Shown: piece by piece, positions 25,925 to 36,186 of the stretch
Numbering within the stretch: the first letter of the stretch is position 1
Layout: the number at the start of each line of letters is the position of its first letter
Source: Mallotus nudiflorus
Lineage: Eukaryota; Streptophyta; Magnoliopsida; Malpighiales; Euphorbiaceae
Reading direction: 5' to 3'
Length of the DNA stretch: 64,000 nucleotides
Assembly: GCA_947683625.1 (NCBI GenBank)
Contig: CANTUR010000057.1
Coordinates: forward strand, 618,501-682,500
Made by a program: the position numbers and the translations under genes
The notes under the pieces: generated by a model
Seen by the model: the letters and a program-made list of their open reading frames with translations, nothing else
Told to the model about the DNA's origin: nothing
Database searches by the model: none

Positions 25925-26383
25925 TCACCTTCACATATGTTTTAATAAATATAGATAGGTACATCTTGGATTATTCTCACCCAACTATCGAATTAATTTC
26001 TTTTAATCTCAGCCGTTGGATTAAATGGTACTGCAATCTTATCACTCTATCATATATCTCAATAAATACAAATATGTACATCTTGGATTATTCTCACCCA
26101 ACCGTCGGATCAATTTCTTTTAATATCAACCATTGGATTAAGTGGTATTGCAATCTTATCACTTTATCACATGTCTCAATAAATACAAATATATACATCT
26201 TGAATTATTCTCTCCTAACCGTCGGATCAATTTCTTTTATCCTCAATCGTTGGATTAAGTGGTACTGCAATCTTATTACTATATCACATGTCTCAATAAA
26301 TATAGATATGTACATCTTGGATTATTCTCACCCAACAGTCGGATCAATTTCTTTTAATCTCAATCATTGGATTAAGTGGTACT
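25925..26383. repeat. 117-bp tandem repeat array, left part
   Basis: The landmark ACATCTTGGATTATTCTCAC recurs at about 25961, 26078, 26195 and 26312, exactly 117 bp apart. Each unit holds two related sub-motifs, CCGTCGGATCAATTTC and (C/A)GTTGGATTAA. It lies in the intergenic space between the two divergent Harbinger ORFs and is cut by solo LTR C at GTACT. Because 117 is a multiple of three, one frame stays open for 147 codons. That is a consequence of the repeat, not evidence of a gene. Confidence 0.9.
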
Positions 26384-26494
26384 TATCACGACCCAAACGG
26401 GAATTATGACTAGCACTAGGGAATGAGAATTCTTTCAAATTCGAAACCCATAGCAAGCCTTAAAAATAAAAGCATGCAATAAATAAATAAAAAT
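26384..26494 (-). mobile_element. Solo LTR C, segment 1 of 3
   Basis: The LTR starts TATCACGACCCAAACGG in reverse orientation right after GTACT in the tandem array. It is interrupted at 26494 by Tekay element A, whose AAAAT target duplication (26490-26494 and 36187-36191) is LTR C sequence. Confidence 0.85.
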
Positions 26495-26936
26495 TGTAAT
26501 ATGTTTTTAAATATTTTTACACTGTATCGGGATATGCAATGTTAATAAATTTTGAATATATATATGATATTTTTACGAGTTGATATGTATTTAAAACCTA
26601 TTTTAATTATTGTGTATTATTTACAGTACTTTACGTAAAATTTTCCCGGGACTTTCATTTTCGGGGAAATTTTCACGTAAATAATTTATTATTAATTATT
26701 TTAAATATATTTTCGGACTTGCATGAACTCATACGTATTTTTAAATTACTAAACACCGTGTATGTGTGTGATATTTATTTAATTAGGGTTTAATATTACC
26801 CTAATATTTTATTAATTATTTATTAGTTTTATTGTAATTTAATTATTTTTATTTAGTATAAATTATTAAAAATATTAAATTATATGTGTGTGGTGTATAT
26901 TTAATGTGTGTAATTTAATATTATTTTAATATATAG

Positions 26937-26943
26937 TATAAAG
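26937..26943 (+). promoter_or_regulatory. TATA-like box of the Tekay LTR
   Basis: TATAAAG lies about 60 bp upstream of the GC-rich island that starts the likely transcript. The same arrangement is present in the 3' LTR (TATAAAG about 35154) and, reversed, in LTRs B and D. Transcription from here is inferred. Confidence 0.45.
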
Positions 26944-27000
26944 TATATATATATATACATATAATACATCAAAAATCAAAACTTTTAAAAAATTACCATT

Positions 27001-27245
27001 TTGCCCCCGAGTGCCTCCTTCTTCCCCGATCACCTTCCCTCGCAGTTCCAGTCGCTGCCGTGCCGTTGGTGTGCCGTCCAGTGTGCCACCACCTTCCCCA
27101 GCCTCTTCCGCCGCCTGTGGTAGCCGTTTCCGGCGTCTGGAAGTGGATTTTGGCCGGAGAAGCCGAACTTCCTTCCACCATCATTCATGCCGATTCCGGC
27201 CACCATTTTTGACACCGTCAGTCTATTTCTTCTCCTTGATCTCCG
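27001..27245 (+). other. GC-rich leader island ending in a splice-donor-like site
   Basis: This block is C/G-rich in an otherwise AT-rich LTR and ends at CTCCG|GTGAGTGTGA, a strong plant-type donor. The corresponding edges in LTRs D and F (CACTCACCGGAGCTC-like and ACTTACCGGAGCTC, reversed) keep the GT donor, B has CTCATCGGAGCTC, and C keeps ACTCACC. Frames of 76-123 codons cross it in several copies, but their sequences diverge with frameshifts, so I regard it as a non-coding 5' exon. Confidence 0.45.
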
Positions 27246-28197
27246 GTGAGTGTGATTCTAGCTTTGGTTTGAGCTTAAATGGTCTAGAATTGCTTAGGTT
27301 TCGAATTTTCCAATTCGGTCACATTAGGGTTTTTGCTTTTTTTGAGCTTCGAATTGATTGATTCATGAAAAATCCCTTCACAAATGTTGATCCTAGTAGC
27401 TTAATATACATGTATGAATTTTTGTGGAATTTTTGGAGATTTTTTGGATTTTTGGGTATTTTTGAATATTTTAATATTATTTTCTAATTTTCAGAAATTA
27501 ATTATTTAAATTATGAAATTCTGTTTTATGGTTAAATTAGGTGTTGAAATGAATTATAGGAATTTATTTGGAATTTTTATGAATTTCTATGTATTTATTT
27601 TGAATTATTGAAGTTTATGTAAATTTGGGAAATTAGGGTTAATTAAGTTTTTATTTGAAATTAATTGGTTAATTGAGTTTAATTATTGATATTATTAATA
27701 AATATGTTTAGAAAATTAATTTTGGATAATTATACTATTTTTGGTGAATTTTTGAAGTAATTATAGTATATTTATATATATAGGGGTATTTTGGTAATTT
27801 TACCCTAAATTGGCTAAAAATGTAATTTAATTGGTTTTAATAGTTATTTAAGGTATAAAAATGATCTCTACAAATTATTTGGTATTTTTAACTAATTAAA
27901 ACTATTTTTCGTAAATTATTTTTAATTATATATATAATATACGGTTTTACTAATAAAATGAGTTTTTATCGGTTTTTACAGTGTTTTAAGGTTAATTATG
28001 TAATTTCTACTTATAAAATTAATTTCTATGTTATAAGGATATTTTTGGTATTTCTAGAATTATTCTGTGATTGTGGACCCCGGTCGGTAGACTGTAGTTT
28101 GGAGTCCGACCGAGGGGTTTTGGGTGTGTTTTGTGTTTGAATTTCGAAGTGTGTTTCTTTGCAGGTTCGGCTCTACTCTTTTGAGTAGAGAGATGTC

Positions 28198-28251
28198 CGT
28201 TTTACCGGGGAGGTTCTGTCGAATTTTTAGTAGAATTCTCGTAAAACGTGA
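28198..28251 (+). repeat. Conserved inverted repeat in the Tekay LTR
   Basis: CGTTTTAC and GTAAAACG flank a central GAATTTTTAGTAGAATTC, forming a potential stem-loop. The block is among the best conserved parts of all LTR copies, including the most diverged (E), which suggests a function in the RNA or as a binding site. Confidence 0.5.
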
Positions 28252-28355
28252 TATCCGGTCGAACCCTAATTTTTGATTCTGTGTTTAATACTCTAAATCG
28301 AATTCTAGGATTTCTGTTAGGTTTATTCTAATGTCTGTCATTATTGCTTGTTTAG

Positions 28356-28418
28356 TTGCGCCGAGACCGAGGGCTAGTGGACTAGGCCCGTCGGACCCGT
28401 CTTGTGGAGCGCACTAGG
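28356..28418 (+). other. Exon-like island in the Tekay LTR
   Basis: GC-rich, bounded by TTGCTTGTTTAG upstream (acceptor-like) and GCACTAGG|GTGAGTTAC downstream (donor-like). Its equivalents in LTRs B, C, D and F are recognisable (GCGCTCC(A/T)CGAGAC, reversed). Confidence 0.4.
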
Positions 28419-28771
28419 GTGAGTTACTATACTATATATATATGCTTAGGGTGCAAAATTTAGAAATATATGTTTTATTTTGATTAAAATGCATAAATAA
28501 TGTGATTTGTATTTAAGTATATTTTTGGTATTTATTAAATTATATGCATATTTTGTAAATAAAATATATTTAAAATGTTTTTAAATATATTTCTAGCTTA
28601 AGTTATAATTTGATTGAATTTATTTGACATATATATACTCGAAATATACCTGGTTTACTTTTGATATATTTCTAGTATATATATGGTTTATATTGTTGTG
28701 TTATTTAAATTCATGCATCATTTTTTTGTGAATGAATGATTTATATTATTAATGAAGGATATCAATAGAAC

Positions 28772-28792
28772 GTGCTACCTAGTGGGCAGCAC
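28772..28792 (+). repeat. Short conserved hairpin GTGCTACC...GCAGCAC
   Basis: GTGCTACC pairs with the complementary GGGCAGCAC around a 4-6-nt loop with one mismatch. The same hairpin occurs in every LTR copy of this family in the window. Confidence 0.55.
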
Positions 28793-28906
28793 TAGGACCG
28801 AGTACGTTCCGGTACGCTTATAGCAAGTAGGCTATATTACTAACCATTTGTGGATATTGATTGATTATGATTATTTGATGTGTGAGATATGGTTTGGGGT
28901 GTGATT

Positions 28907-29000
28907 GCTGGAGCTCGGTTGACCAAGTGTCTCGGGGCCAATCACACTGGCAGTCAGACTACTGGAGCTCGGTTGACTTAGTGTCTCGGGGCCAATCTAC
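28907..29000 (+). repeat. Two 54-bp direct repeats in the Tekay LTR
   Basis: CTGGAGCTCGGTTGAC...AGTGTCTCGGGGCCAATC occurs twice, 54 bp apart. The pair is retained in LTRs B, C, D and F and in weaker form in E. Such paired motifs in LTRs upstream of the primer-binding site are candidates for protein-binding or RNA-structure elements. Confidence 0.7.
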
Positions 29001-29704
29001 TGTCTAAATGGAATAAGTGGATATATTTGGAATAAGTGAGCCTGTATGGCTAGAGTGTTGTCTAACACTATTTCCGAGGTTGCGATATCATAGGGTTCTA
29101 TTTGATCCTTCATAAAAGATGATTTTCAGATAAAATATATAAAACAATGATTTTATTGCATCTGTGTGTAATTGCCTGTATATATATATTAGATATATAC
29201 TATTGACTGTATACATTATCATTTAGTGTGTATGTATATATATTATAGTAATTCACTCAGTAAGGTCTGACTCCCCTCCGTTGACTATTTTTCAGGAGAG
29301 TCAACATCTTCAGACCTCAGTAGTAGACCCATATGCCGGATTTCTTCCGCCCCGGCTTCTTTGTGTAAATTATTTACTTGAGTCTTATTTTTATAATCTA
29401 GACACTGCAGTAGTTGTGAATTAAAATGTGGGATTTCATGTATTTTATTTAAAGAGATGTATTATATTGAAACTGGATTTGTACTGAAAGATTTTATATA
29501 TATGTGATGAGATGAGATTTGATTTAAATCCAATGATGAAAATGTTATTATTATATTTATGATTTTTATTTCTGCTACATATAATATTGTTATTGTTATT
29601 ATTGCATATTTTATTTTATTTTTAGGCTTGCTACGGGTTCCGGATTCGAAAGAATTCCCATTCCCTAGCGCCGGTCATGGCCCCTGTTTTAGGTCGTGAC
29701 AAAG

Positions 29705-29717
29705 TTGGTACCAGAGC
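29705..29717 (+). promoter_or_regulatory. Primer-binding site of element A
   Basis: TTGGTACCAGAGC, four bases after the LTR end, matches the initiator Met tRNA-type site TGGTATCAGAGC except for one T-to-C change. The sister element D retains the unchanged form (47380-47391, reversed). Confidence 0.8.
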
Positions 29718-29898
29718 AGAGTTTTGTGTCAGGGCTTAGTTATGTGAGTTGTGGCCCTAGTTTTCAAAGTTGTGTTTTCTGTTGAACTACTGCAGTGAAT
29801 TAGGTTTGAGTACGTGTTGATAAGTATTCCTTGCTTAGTTTTCAACGTTATTCCTCCGTTGTCTGTTTTGTTTGAATCTTTTCATTTTTCTTTTCAGT

Positions 29899-32800
29899 AT
29901 GAGGAGGCGAGCACGTGTCACTCCACCGATCGTTGAGGCCGAGGATGATGAGTCTTTTCAGGATGAGGTTTTACCTACTGAGCAGCCAGTTAGACGTAGA
30001 GGTCGTGGCAGAGGTAGACTTCGAGGAGCGGCAGGTCGCCGTAGGCAGAGAGAGTTACAGGATGAGGAGCCTGTTGAGCCTGAGTTTAATGTTCTTGTTC
30101 CTCCAGTTGTTCAGCCTGTTCAGCCTGCCTATCAGCAGGGTATGTCTGACCCTGAGGCAGCTTTGTTCTATGCCCGAGTTGGCAGGATTGCGTTTGATGG
30201 TACTTCCGATCCGTTAGATTTTCTGCATGCGATCGAGACTAGGACTCGGACTGCTCATACCGAGTACCAGCAGATTATGATCGTTGAGTTATCTGTCGAG
30301 GGACCAGCCCTAGATTGGTTCATTCAGGTGATCCAGCCCTACATGGTGACGATGACATGGGCTCAGTTCAGAGAGCGATTTATGAGGAGATTCTGTCCAG
30401 AGCCTCTTCGTTTGAGCTATCGTCTTCGACTGACCAGTATTTCTCATGGAGATCAATCTGTAGAGGAGTACACTAGAGAGTTTCTTCATCTGGGTAGATA
30501 TGCAGAGGATCTAATGCGAGATCAGTATTTCACTGTCACTACCTATGTTACTAGTTTGGGTTCTATTTTTGCTGGTATGCCTACAGCAGGCCTTACTCTG
30601 GAGTTTATGATTGAGTTGGCCAAGGAGATTGAGCTGAGGCTAGTTAGGCAGGGAGTGATGCCTGATTATTACCAGCTGGGAGTTCAGTCGAGTGGATTAT
30701 AGGCTACTCCATATTCAAGTTTTCATGTTGGATCGAGTAGTTAGCAGCGAGGTCCGACTCAGCAGAGTCAGAGACAACAGCAGGGAGTGCATTGGAGCAG
30801 TAGACATGGTCGTGGAGGTCAGTGTAGATCATTCAGATTTGGGTCAGGTGCTTCGAGCAGCAGCAGTGGTCGTAGTTCTGGATCAGCGGCCAGTGTTTGC
30901 CAGACTTGCGGTAGAGTCCATCAGGGACCGTGTTATCTGACACCACTGACATGCTTCAGATGCGGGCAGATAGGACATTTTGCCAAATCGTGTCCTTATT
31001 CCGGGTATCAGCAGCAGCAGATTCCGCAAGTCCCACAGTAGTCGATTGCTAGTGCTGCACCCGTGCCATTTCAGTTACCACCAGCTCAGCATCAGAGTTC
31101 CACTCAGTTTGTCCCACAGCAGAGTCATGGTAGAGGTACTAGAGGAGGTGCCAGAGGTGTTGGCCAGGCTTCTACCAGTCAGCAGGGAGGTCGAGGTCAG
31201 GCTAGAGTCTTCCATCTCACTCAGCAGGATGCTCAGGCATCTAATACAGTCGTGGCAGGTATTGTTTCTGTTTGTTACCTGGATGCATGGGTTTTGTTTG
31301 ATCCGGGTGCCACGCATTCATTCATTTCTCCTGTTTTTGCTTCTAAATCTTGTTGGCAAGCTTCGAGGATGGCTTTTCCTTTGTCCGTTGCCACTCCTCT
31401 GAGCGATTCTTTGGACACCGATATTGTTCTTTCTGGTTGTCTAGTTCTCGTGGGAGATAGAGAATTATCCGCTGATTTGATTTTGTTGGATGTGATGGAG
31501 TTTGATGTTATTTTGGGAATGGATTGGTTATCTCAGCACTTCACCATGGTAGATTATAGGAATAAGGAGGTGACTTTTAGAATTCCTGGTGAAGAAGATT
31601 TTAAGTTTGTTGGTGATAGGAGTTCAGCACCTCAGAATCTTATTTCTGCTATTACGGCTAGGAAGTTATTGAAGAAAGGTTGTCAGGGATATTTGGCATT
31701 GGTCAGGGATACGTCAGTGGAGAAGTTGTTACTCACAGATGTTCCTGTTGCTTGTGAGTTTCCTGATGTTTTTCCCGAGGAGTTGCCAGGTTTACCACCT
31801 CACAGAGAGATTAAGTTCTGTATAGATGTGGTACCAGGTACTACTCCTATATCTATGCCACCCTATCGTATGGCTCCTACAGAGTTGAAAGAGTTGAAGG
31901 AACAGTTGCAAGAGTTGTTGGATAAAGGTTTCATTAGACCTAGTGTTTCTCCTTGGGATGCACCAGTTCTGTTTGTGAAGAAGAAGGATGGTACCCTGAG
32001 ACTGTGCATTGACTACAGAGAGCTTAATAAGGTGACAGTGAAGAACAAGTATCCTCTCCCGAGGATAGATGATTTGTTTGATCAGCTACAAGGTGCACAA
32101 TTCTTTTCTAAGGTTGACTTGAGGTTAGGTTATCATCAGCTGCGGATTAGTGAAGCCGATATTTCTAAGACAACATTCCGCACTAGATATGGCCATTATG
32201 AGTTTCTGGTGATGTCTTTTGGTTTGACTAATGCACCAGCAGCTTTTATGGACTTGATGAACAAGGTATTCAGACCATATGTGGATCAGTTTGTAGTAGT
32301 CTTCATTGATGATATACTGGTATATTTGAGAAGTATGGAGGAGCATGTATATCACTTGAGGATTGTATTACAGACATTGAGAGATCATCAGCTTTATGCT
32401 AAATTCTCGAAGTGTGATTTCTGGTTGGAGAGTGTTTCTTTTCTTGGACACGTGGTGTCTAAAGAAGGTATTCAGGTTGATCCACAGAGGATTGAGGCAG
32501 TGTCTGAATGGCCTAGACCTACTTCTGTCACAAAGATTCGGAGTTTTCTGGGTTTAGCCGGGTATTATAGGCGGTTTGTGCAGGATTTTTCTAGAATAGC
32601 AGCCCCTATGACTCGCTTGACCCAGAAGAATGTTAGATTCGAGTGGTCAAAAGCTTGTGAGAATAGTTTCCAGTTATTGAAGGAGAAATTGACCACAGTG
32701 CCAGTATTAGCTTTGCCTAATAGTGTGGATAAGTTCACAGTTTACTGTGATGCCTCTAGAATTGGTTTTGGTTATGTGTTGATGCAGAATGGAAGGGTGA

Positions 32801-34619
32801 TAGCCTATGCTTCGAGGCAGTTGAAGAAGCATGAGCAGAACTATCCTACACATGACCTTGAGATGGCTGCAGTGATCTTTTCTTTGAAGATTTACAGACA
32901 TTATCTGTACGGGGTGACTTGTGAGATATTTACTGATCACAAGAGCCTTAAGTACATTTTCCAGCAGAGAGATTTGAATCTGAGGCAGAGGAGATGGTTG
33001 GAATTATTGAAGGATTATGATTGCGAGATCTTATATCATCTGGGCAAGGCTAATGTGGTAGCAGATGCCTTGAGTAGAAAGTCCTCAGGTAGTCTTGCTC
33101 ACATCAGTATTGAGAGGAGACCATTGATCCAGGAATTGCATCTGATGGTGGATCAAGGTCTGATGATGAAGATTAGTAGATCAGGTGGACTGCTAGCTCA
33201 GTTTAAAGTATGATCTGTACTGAGGGATAGGATTAAAGCAGCTCAGAGCCGAGATCCTATTCTAGAAGAGCTTGCAGAGAATGTCAGAGCAGGGAAGTTC
33301 ACTGATTTCACACTCGATGATGATGGTGTGTTGTGGATCAGTGGTAGATTGTGTGTTCCTGATGTGGATGACTTGAGAGAAGAGATCCCAGAGGAAGCAC
33401 ATTCTACAGCCTACAGCGTTCATCCGGGTATTACTAAGATGTACCACAGTATCAGAGACTTATACTGGTGGGATGGATTGAAAAGGGATGTCGCTGATTA
33501 TGTTGCTAAGTGTTTGACGTGTCAGTAAGTGAAATCTAAAAATCAGAAGCCTTCTGGGAAGCTTCAGCCTCTTCCTATTCCCAAGTGGAAGTGGGAAAGG
33601 ATAACTATGGATTTTATGGTCGGTTTACCTTGTTCGAAGGATGGATACGATTCTATCTGGGTGATTGTAGACAGATTGACGAAGTCTGCACATTTCTTGC
33701 CTGTGAAAGCCATATATTCAGTTGCCAGATTGGCGAAGTTGTATGTGAAGCATATCGTATGCCTTCATGGAGTACCTGTGTCCATTGTGTCAGATAGAGG
33801 TTCGGTGTTTACTTCTCATTTTTGGCAGAAGTTACAGGAAGCGATGGGCACTAGGTTGGATTTCAATACTGCTTTTCATCCTCAGACAGATGGCCAGTCT
33901 GAGAGGACAATCCAGACACTGGAAGATATGTTGAGGATGTGTGTCTTGGATTTGGGTGGTAGCTGGGATGATCATTTGTCGCTTGTTGAGTTGCATATAA
34001 TAACAGCTACCATAGCAATATTAGCATGGCACCATATGAGGCGTTGTATAGAAGGAAGTGTAGATCCCCTCTGAGTTGGGATGAGATTAGTGAGAGAGCT
34101 TTGACTAGACCTGAGATGGTTCAGGATGCTGTAGAGAAAGTCACCGTGATTAAGCGAAGATTAGAGACTGTAGTTAGCAGACAAAAGAGTTATGCGGATC
34201 CTAGGCACAGAGATGTGGAGTTTCAGGTTGGAGATTTTATTTTTCTGAAAGTATCTCTGATGAAGGGTGTGATGAGATTTGGCAGGAAGGGTAAGTTAGC
34301 ACCGAGATATATTGGACCGTTTGAGATTCTGGAGAGAGTTGGCACTGTTGCATATCGGTTGGATTTGCCTCCGAGTATGTCACAGGTGCATCCAGTATTT
34401 CATATCTCGATGTTAAGGAAGTATATCTCAGATCCTTCTCACGTGTTGCAGCCTGACAGTGTAGAAGTGAGTGAAGATTTGACGTTTGTGGAAGAACCTG
34501 TGGCGATCGTTGATTATCAAGTTCGACAGTTGCGATCGAAACAGATTCCGATGGTCAAGGTTCTATGGCGCAACGATAGAGTTGAGGAGCATACGTGGGA
34601 GACTGAAGCTAAGATGTGA
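29899..34619 (+). pseudogene. Tekay gag-pol polyprotein of element A, disabled
   Basis: The polyprotein starts MRRRARVTPP immediately after TTTTCTTTTCAG. In order it carries gag (FLHAIETRTRTAHTEY, WAQFRERFMRRF), a CCHC knuckle (CFRCGQIGHFAKSC), an aspartic protease with D-P-G-A-T instead of the usual D-S/T-G, RT (FVVVFIDDILVY), RNase H (FTVYCDASRIG), the integrase HHCC and DDE regions (WWDGLKRDVADY, FHPQTDGQSERT) and a chromodomain-like end (VKVLWRNDRVEEHTWE). In-frame stops at 30700, 30739, 31039, 33211 and 33526 each correspond to a sense codon in element D that differs by one C-to-T change. A 1-nt deletion near 33991 shifts the integrase frame. It is non-functional, although every domain is present. 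Confidence 0.93.
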
Positions 34620-34693
34620 GCTTCTTACCTGTATCTCTTTCCTTCTTGATCCTGTAATCTTTTCTTTCTGGAATTCGGGGACGAATTCTTGTA

Positions 34694-34704
34694 AAGGGGG
34701 AAGA
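34694..34704 (+). promoter_or_regulatory. Polypurine tract of element A
   Basis: AAAGGGGGAAGA ends one or two bases before the 3' LTR, the expected place for priming plus-strand synthesis. It overlaps the end of a run that follows the gag-pol stop by about 75 bp. Confidence 0.8.
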
Positions 34705-34705
34705 T

Positions 34706-36186
34706 TGTAATATCCCGTGTTTTTAAATATTTTTACACTGTACCGGGATATGCAGTGTTAATAAATTTTGAATATATATATGATATTTTTACGAGTTGAT
34801 ATGTATTTAAAACCTATTTTAATTATTGTGTATTATTTACAGTACTTTACGTAAAATTTTCTCGGGACTTTCATTTTCGGGGAAATTTTCACGTAAATAA
34901 TTTATTATTAATTATTTTAAATATATTTTCGGACTTGCATGAACTCATACGTATTTTTAAATTACTAAACACCGTGTATGTGTGCGATATTTATTTAATT
35001 AGGGTTTAATATTACCCTAATATTTTATTAATTATTTACTAGTTTTATTGTTATTTAATTATTTTTATTTCGTATAAATTATTAAAAATATTAAATTATA
35101 TGTGTGTGGTGTATATTTAATGTGTGTAATTTAATATTATTTTAATATATAGTATAAAGTATATATATATATATATATATACATATAATACATCAAAAAT
35201 CAAAACTTTTGAAAAATTACCATTTTGCCCCCGAGTGCCTCCTTCTTCCCCGATCACCTTCCCTCGCCGTTTCAGTCGCTGTCGTGCTGTTCCCTTATCG
35301 TTGGTGTGCCGTCCGGTGTGCCACCACCTTCCCCAGCCTCTTCCGCCGCCTGTGGTAGCCGTTTCCGACGTTTGGAAGTGGATTTTGGCCGAAGAAGCCG
35401 AATTTCCTTCCACCGTCGTTCACGCCAATTCCGGCCACCATTTTCGACACCGCCGGTCTCTTTCTTCTCCTTGAGCTCTGGTGAGTGTGATTCTAGCTTT
35501 GGTTTGAGCTTAAATGGTCTAGAATTGCTTAGGTTTCGAATTTTCCAATTCGATCACATTAGGGTTTTTAATTTTTTTGAGCTTCGAATTGATTGATTAA
35601 TGAAAACTCCCTTCAGATAAAATATATAAAAATGATTTTATTGCATCAGTGTGTAATTTCCTGTATATATATATTAGATATATACTATTGACTGTATGCA
35701 TTATCATTTAGTGTGTATGTATATATATTATAGTAATTCACTCAGTGAGGTCTGACTCCCCTCCGTTGACTATTTTTCAGGAGAGTCAACATCTTCAGAC
35801 CTCAGTAGCAGACCCATACGCCGGATTTCTTCCGCCCCGGCTTCTTTGTGTAAATTATTTACTTGAGTCTTATTTTTATAATCTAGACACTGCAGTAGTT
35901 GTGAATTAAAATGTGGGATTTCATGTATTTTATTTAAAGAGATGTATTATATTGAAACTGGATTTGTACTGAAAGATTTTATATATATGTGATGAGATGA
36001 GATTTGATTAAAATCCAGTGATGAAAATGTTATTATTATATTTGTGATTTTTATTTCCGCTGCATATAATATTGTTATTGTTATTATTGCATGTTTTATT
36101 TTATTTTTAGGCTTGCTACAGGTTCCGGATTCAAAAGAATTCCCGTTCCCTAGCGCCGGTCATGGCCCCTGTTTTGGGTCGTGACA
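34706..36186 (+). repeat. 3' LTR of element A with a 1.75-kb internal deletion
   Basis: The LTR runs from TGTAATATCCCGTG to GGTCGTGACA but is 1481 bp rather than 3207 bp. At 35612-35615 it jumps from sequence matching 27380 to sequence matching 29129, across a 4-bp TTCA present at both breakpoints of the 5' LTR. Because both LTRs are made from one template, the loss must have followed integration. Confidence 0.93.

Larger units (their letters stand above)
26495..29701 (+). repeat. 5' LTR of element A
   Basis: A 3207-bp LTR from TGTAATATG to GGTCGTGACA. It carries a TATA-like TATAAAG at 26937-26943, a GC-rich island (about 27001-27245), further GC-rich islands at about 28165-28260, 28356-28418 and 29296-29370, paired 54-bp direct repeats and short hairpins. 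Compared with the 3' LTR it lacks CCCGT near its start but keeps about 1.75 kb that the 3' LTR has lost. Confidence 0.93.
26495..36186 (+). mobile_element. Tekay-type Ty3/gypsy chromovirus, element A
   Basis: A full-length copy: 5' LTR 26495-29701, primer-binding site, gag-pol 29899-34619, polypurine tract and 3' LTR 34706-36186, with a perfect 5-bp target duplication AAAAT. Domain order gag, protease, RT, RNase H, integrase and a C-terminal chromodomain-like tail is that of chromoviruses; the >3-kb LTR suggests the Tekay/Del clade. It sits inside solo LTR C. Its two LTRs are very similar, so insertion is recent, yet the coding region carries five stops and one frameshift, so it could move only with proteins supplied in trans. 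Confidence 0.93.

Noticed and set aside
25966..26409. 147-codon ORF with internal 39-residue repeats
   Set aside because: It is the translation of the 117-bp tandem array; it runs into LTR C and has no start context or conserved domain.
27011..27361. 116-codon ORF in the 5' LTR of A, with relatives at 35225-35596, 41063-41353 and 49857-50150
   Set aside because: It overlaps the GC-rich leader island. Frames differ among copies by indels, and the conserved features are splice-like edges rather than a protein. Better read as a non-coding exon.
29705..29717. Possible tRNA-like element near TGGTACCAGAGC
   Set aside because: It is a primer-binding site complementary to the tRNA 3' end; no cloverleaf was found there or elsewhere in the window.
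30692..31402. Overlapping plus-strand ORFs in other frames over gag-protease of A
   Set aside because: Shadows of the gag-pol frame; the gag knuckle and protease lie in the frame shared with element D.
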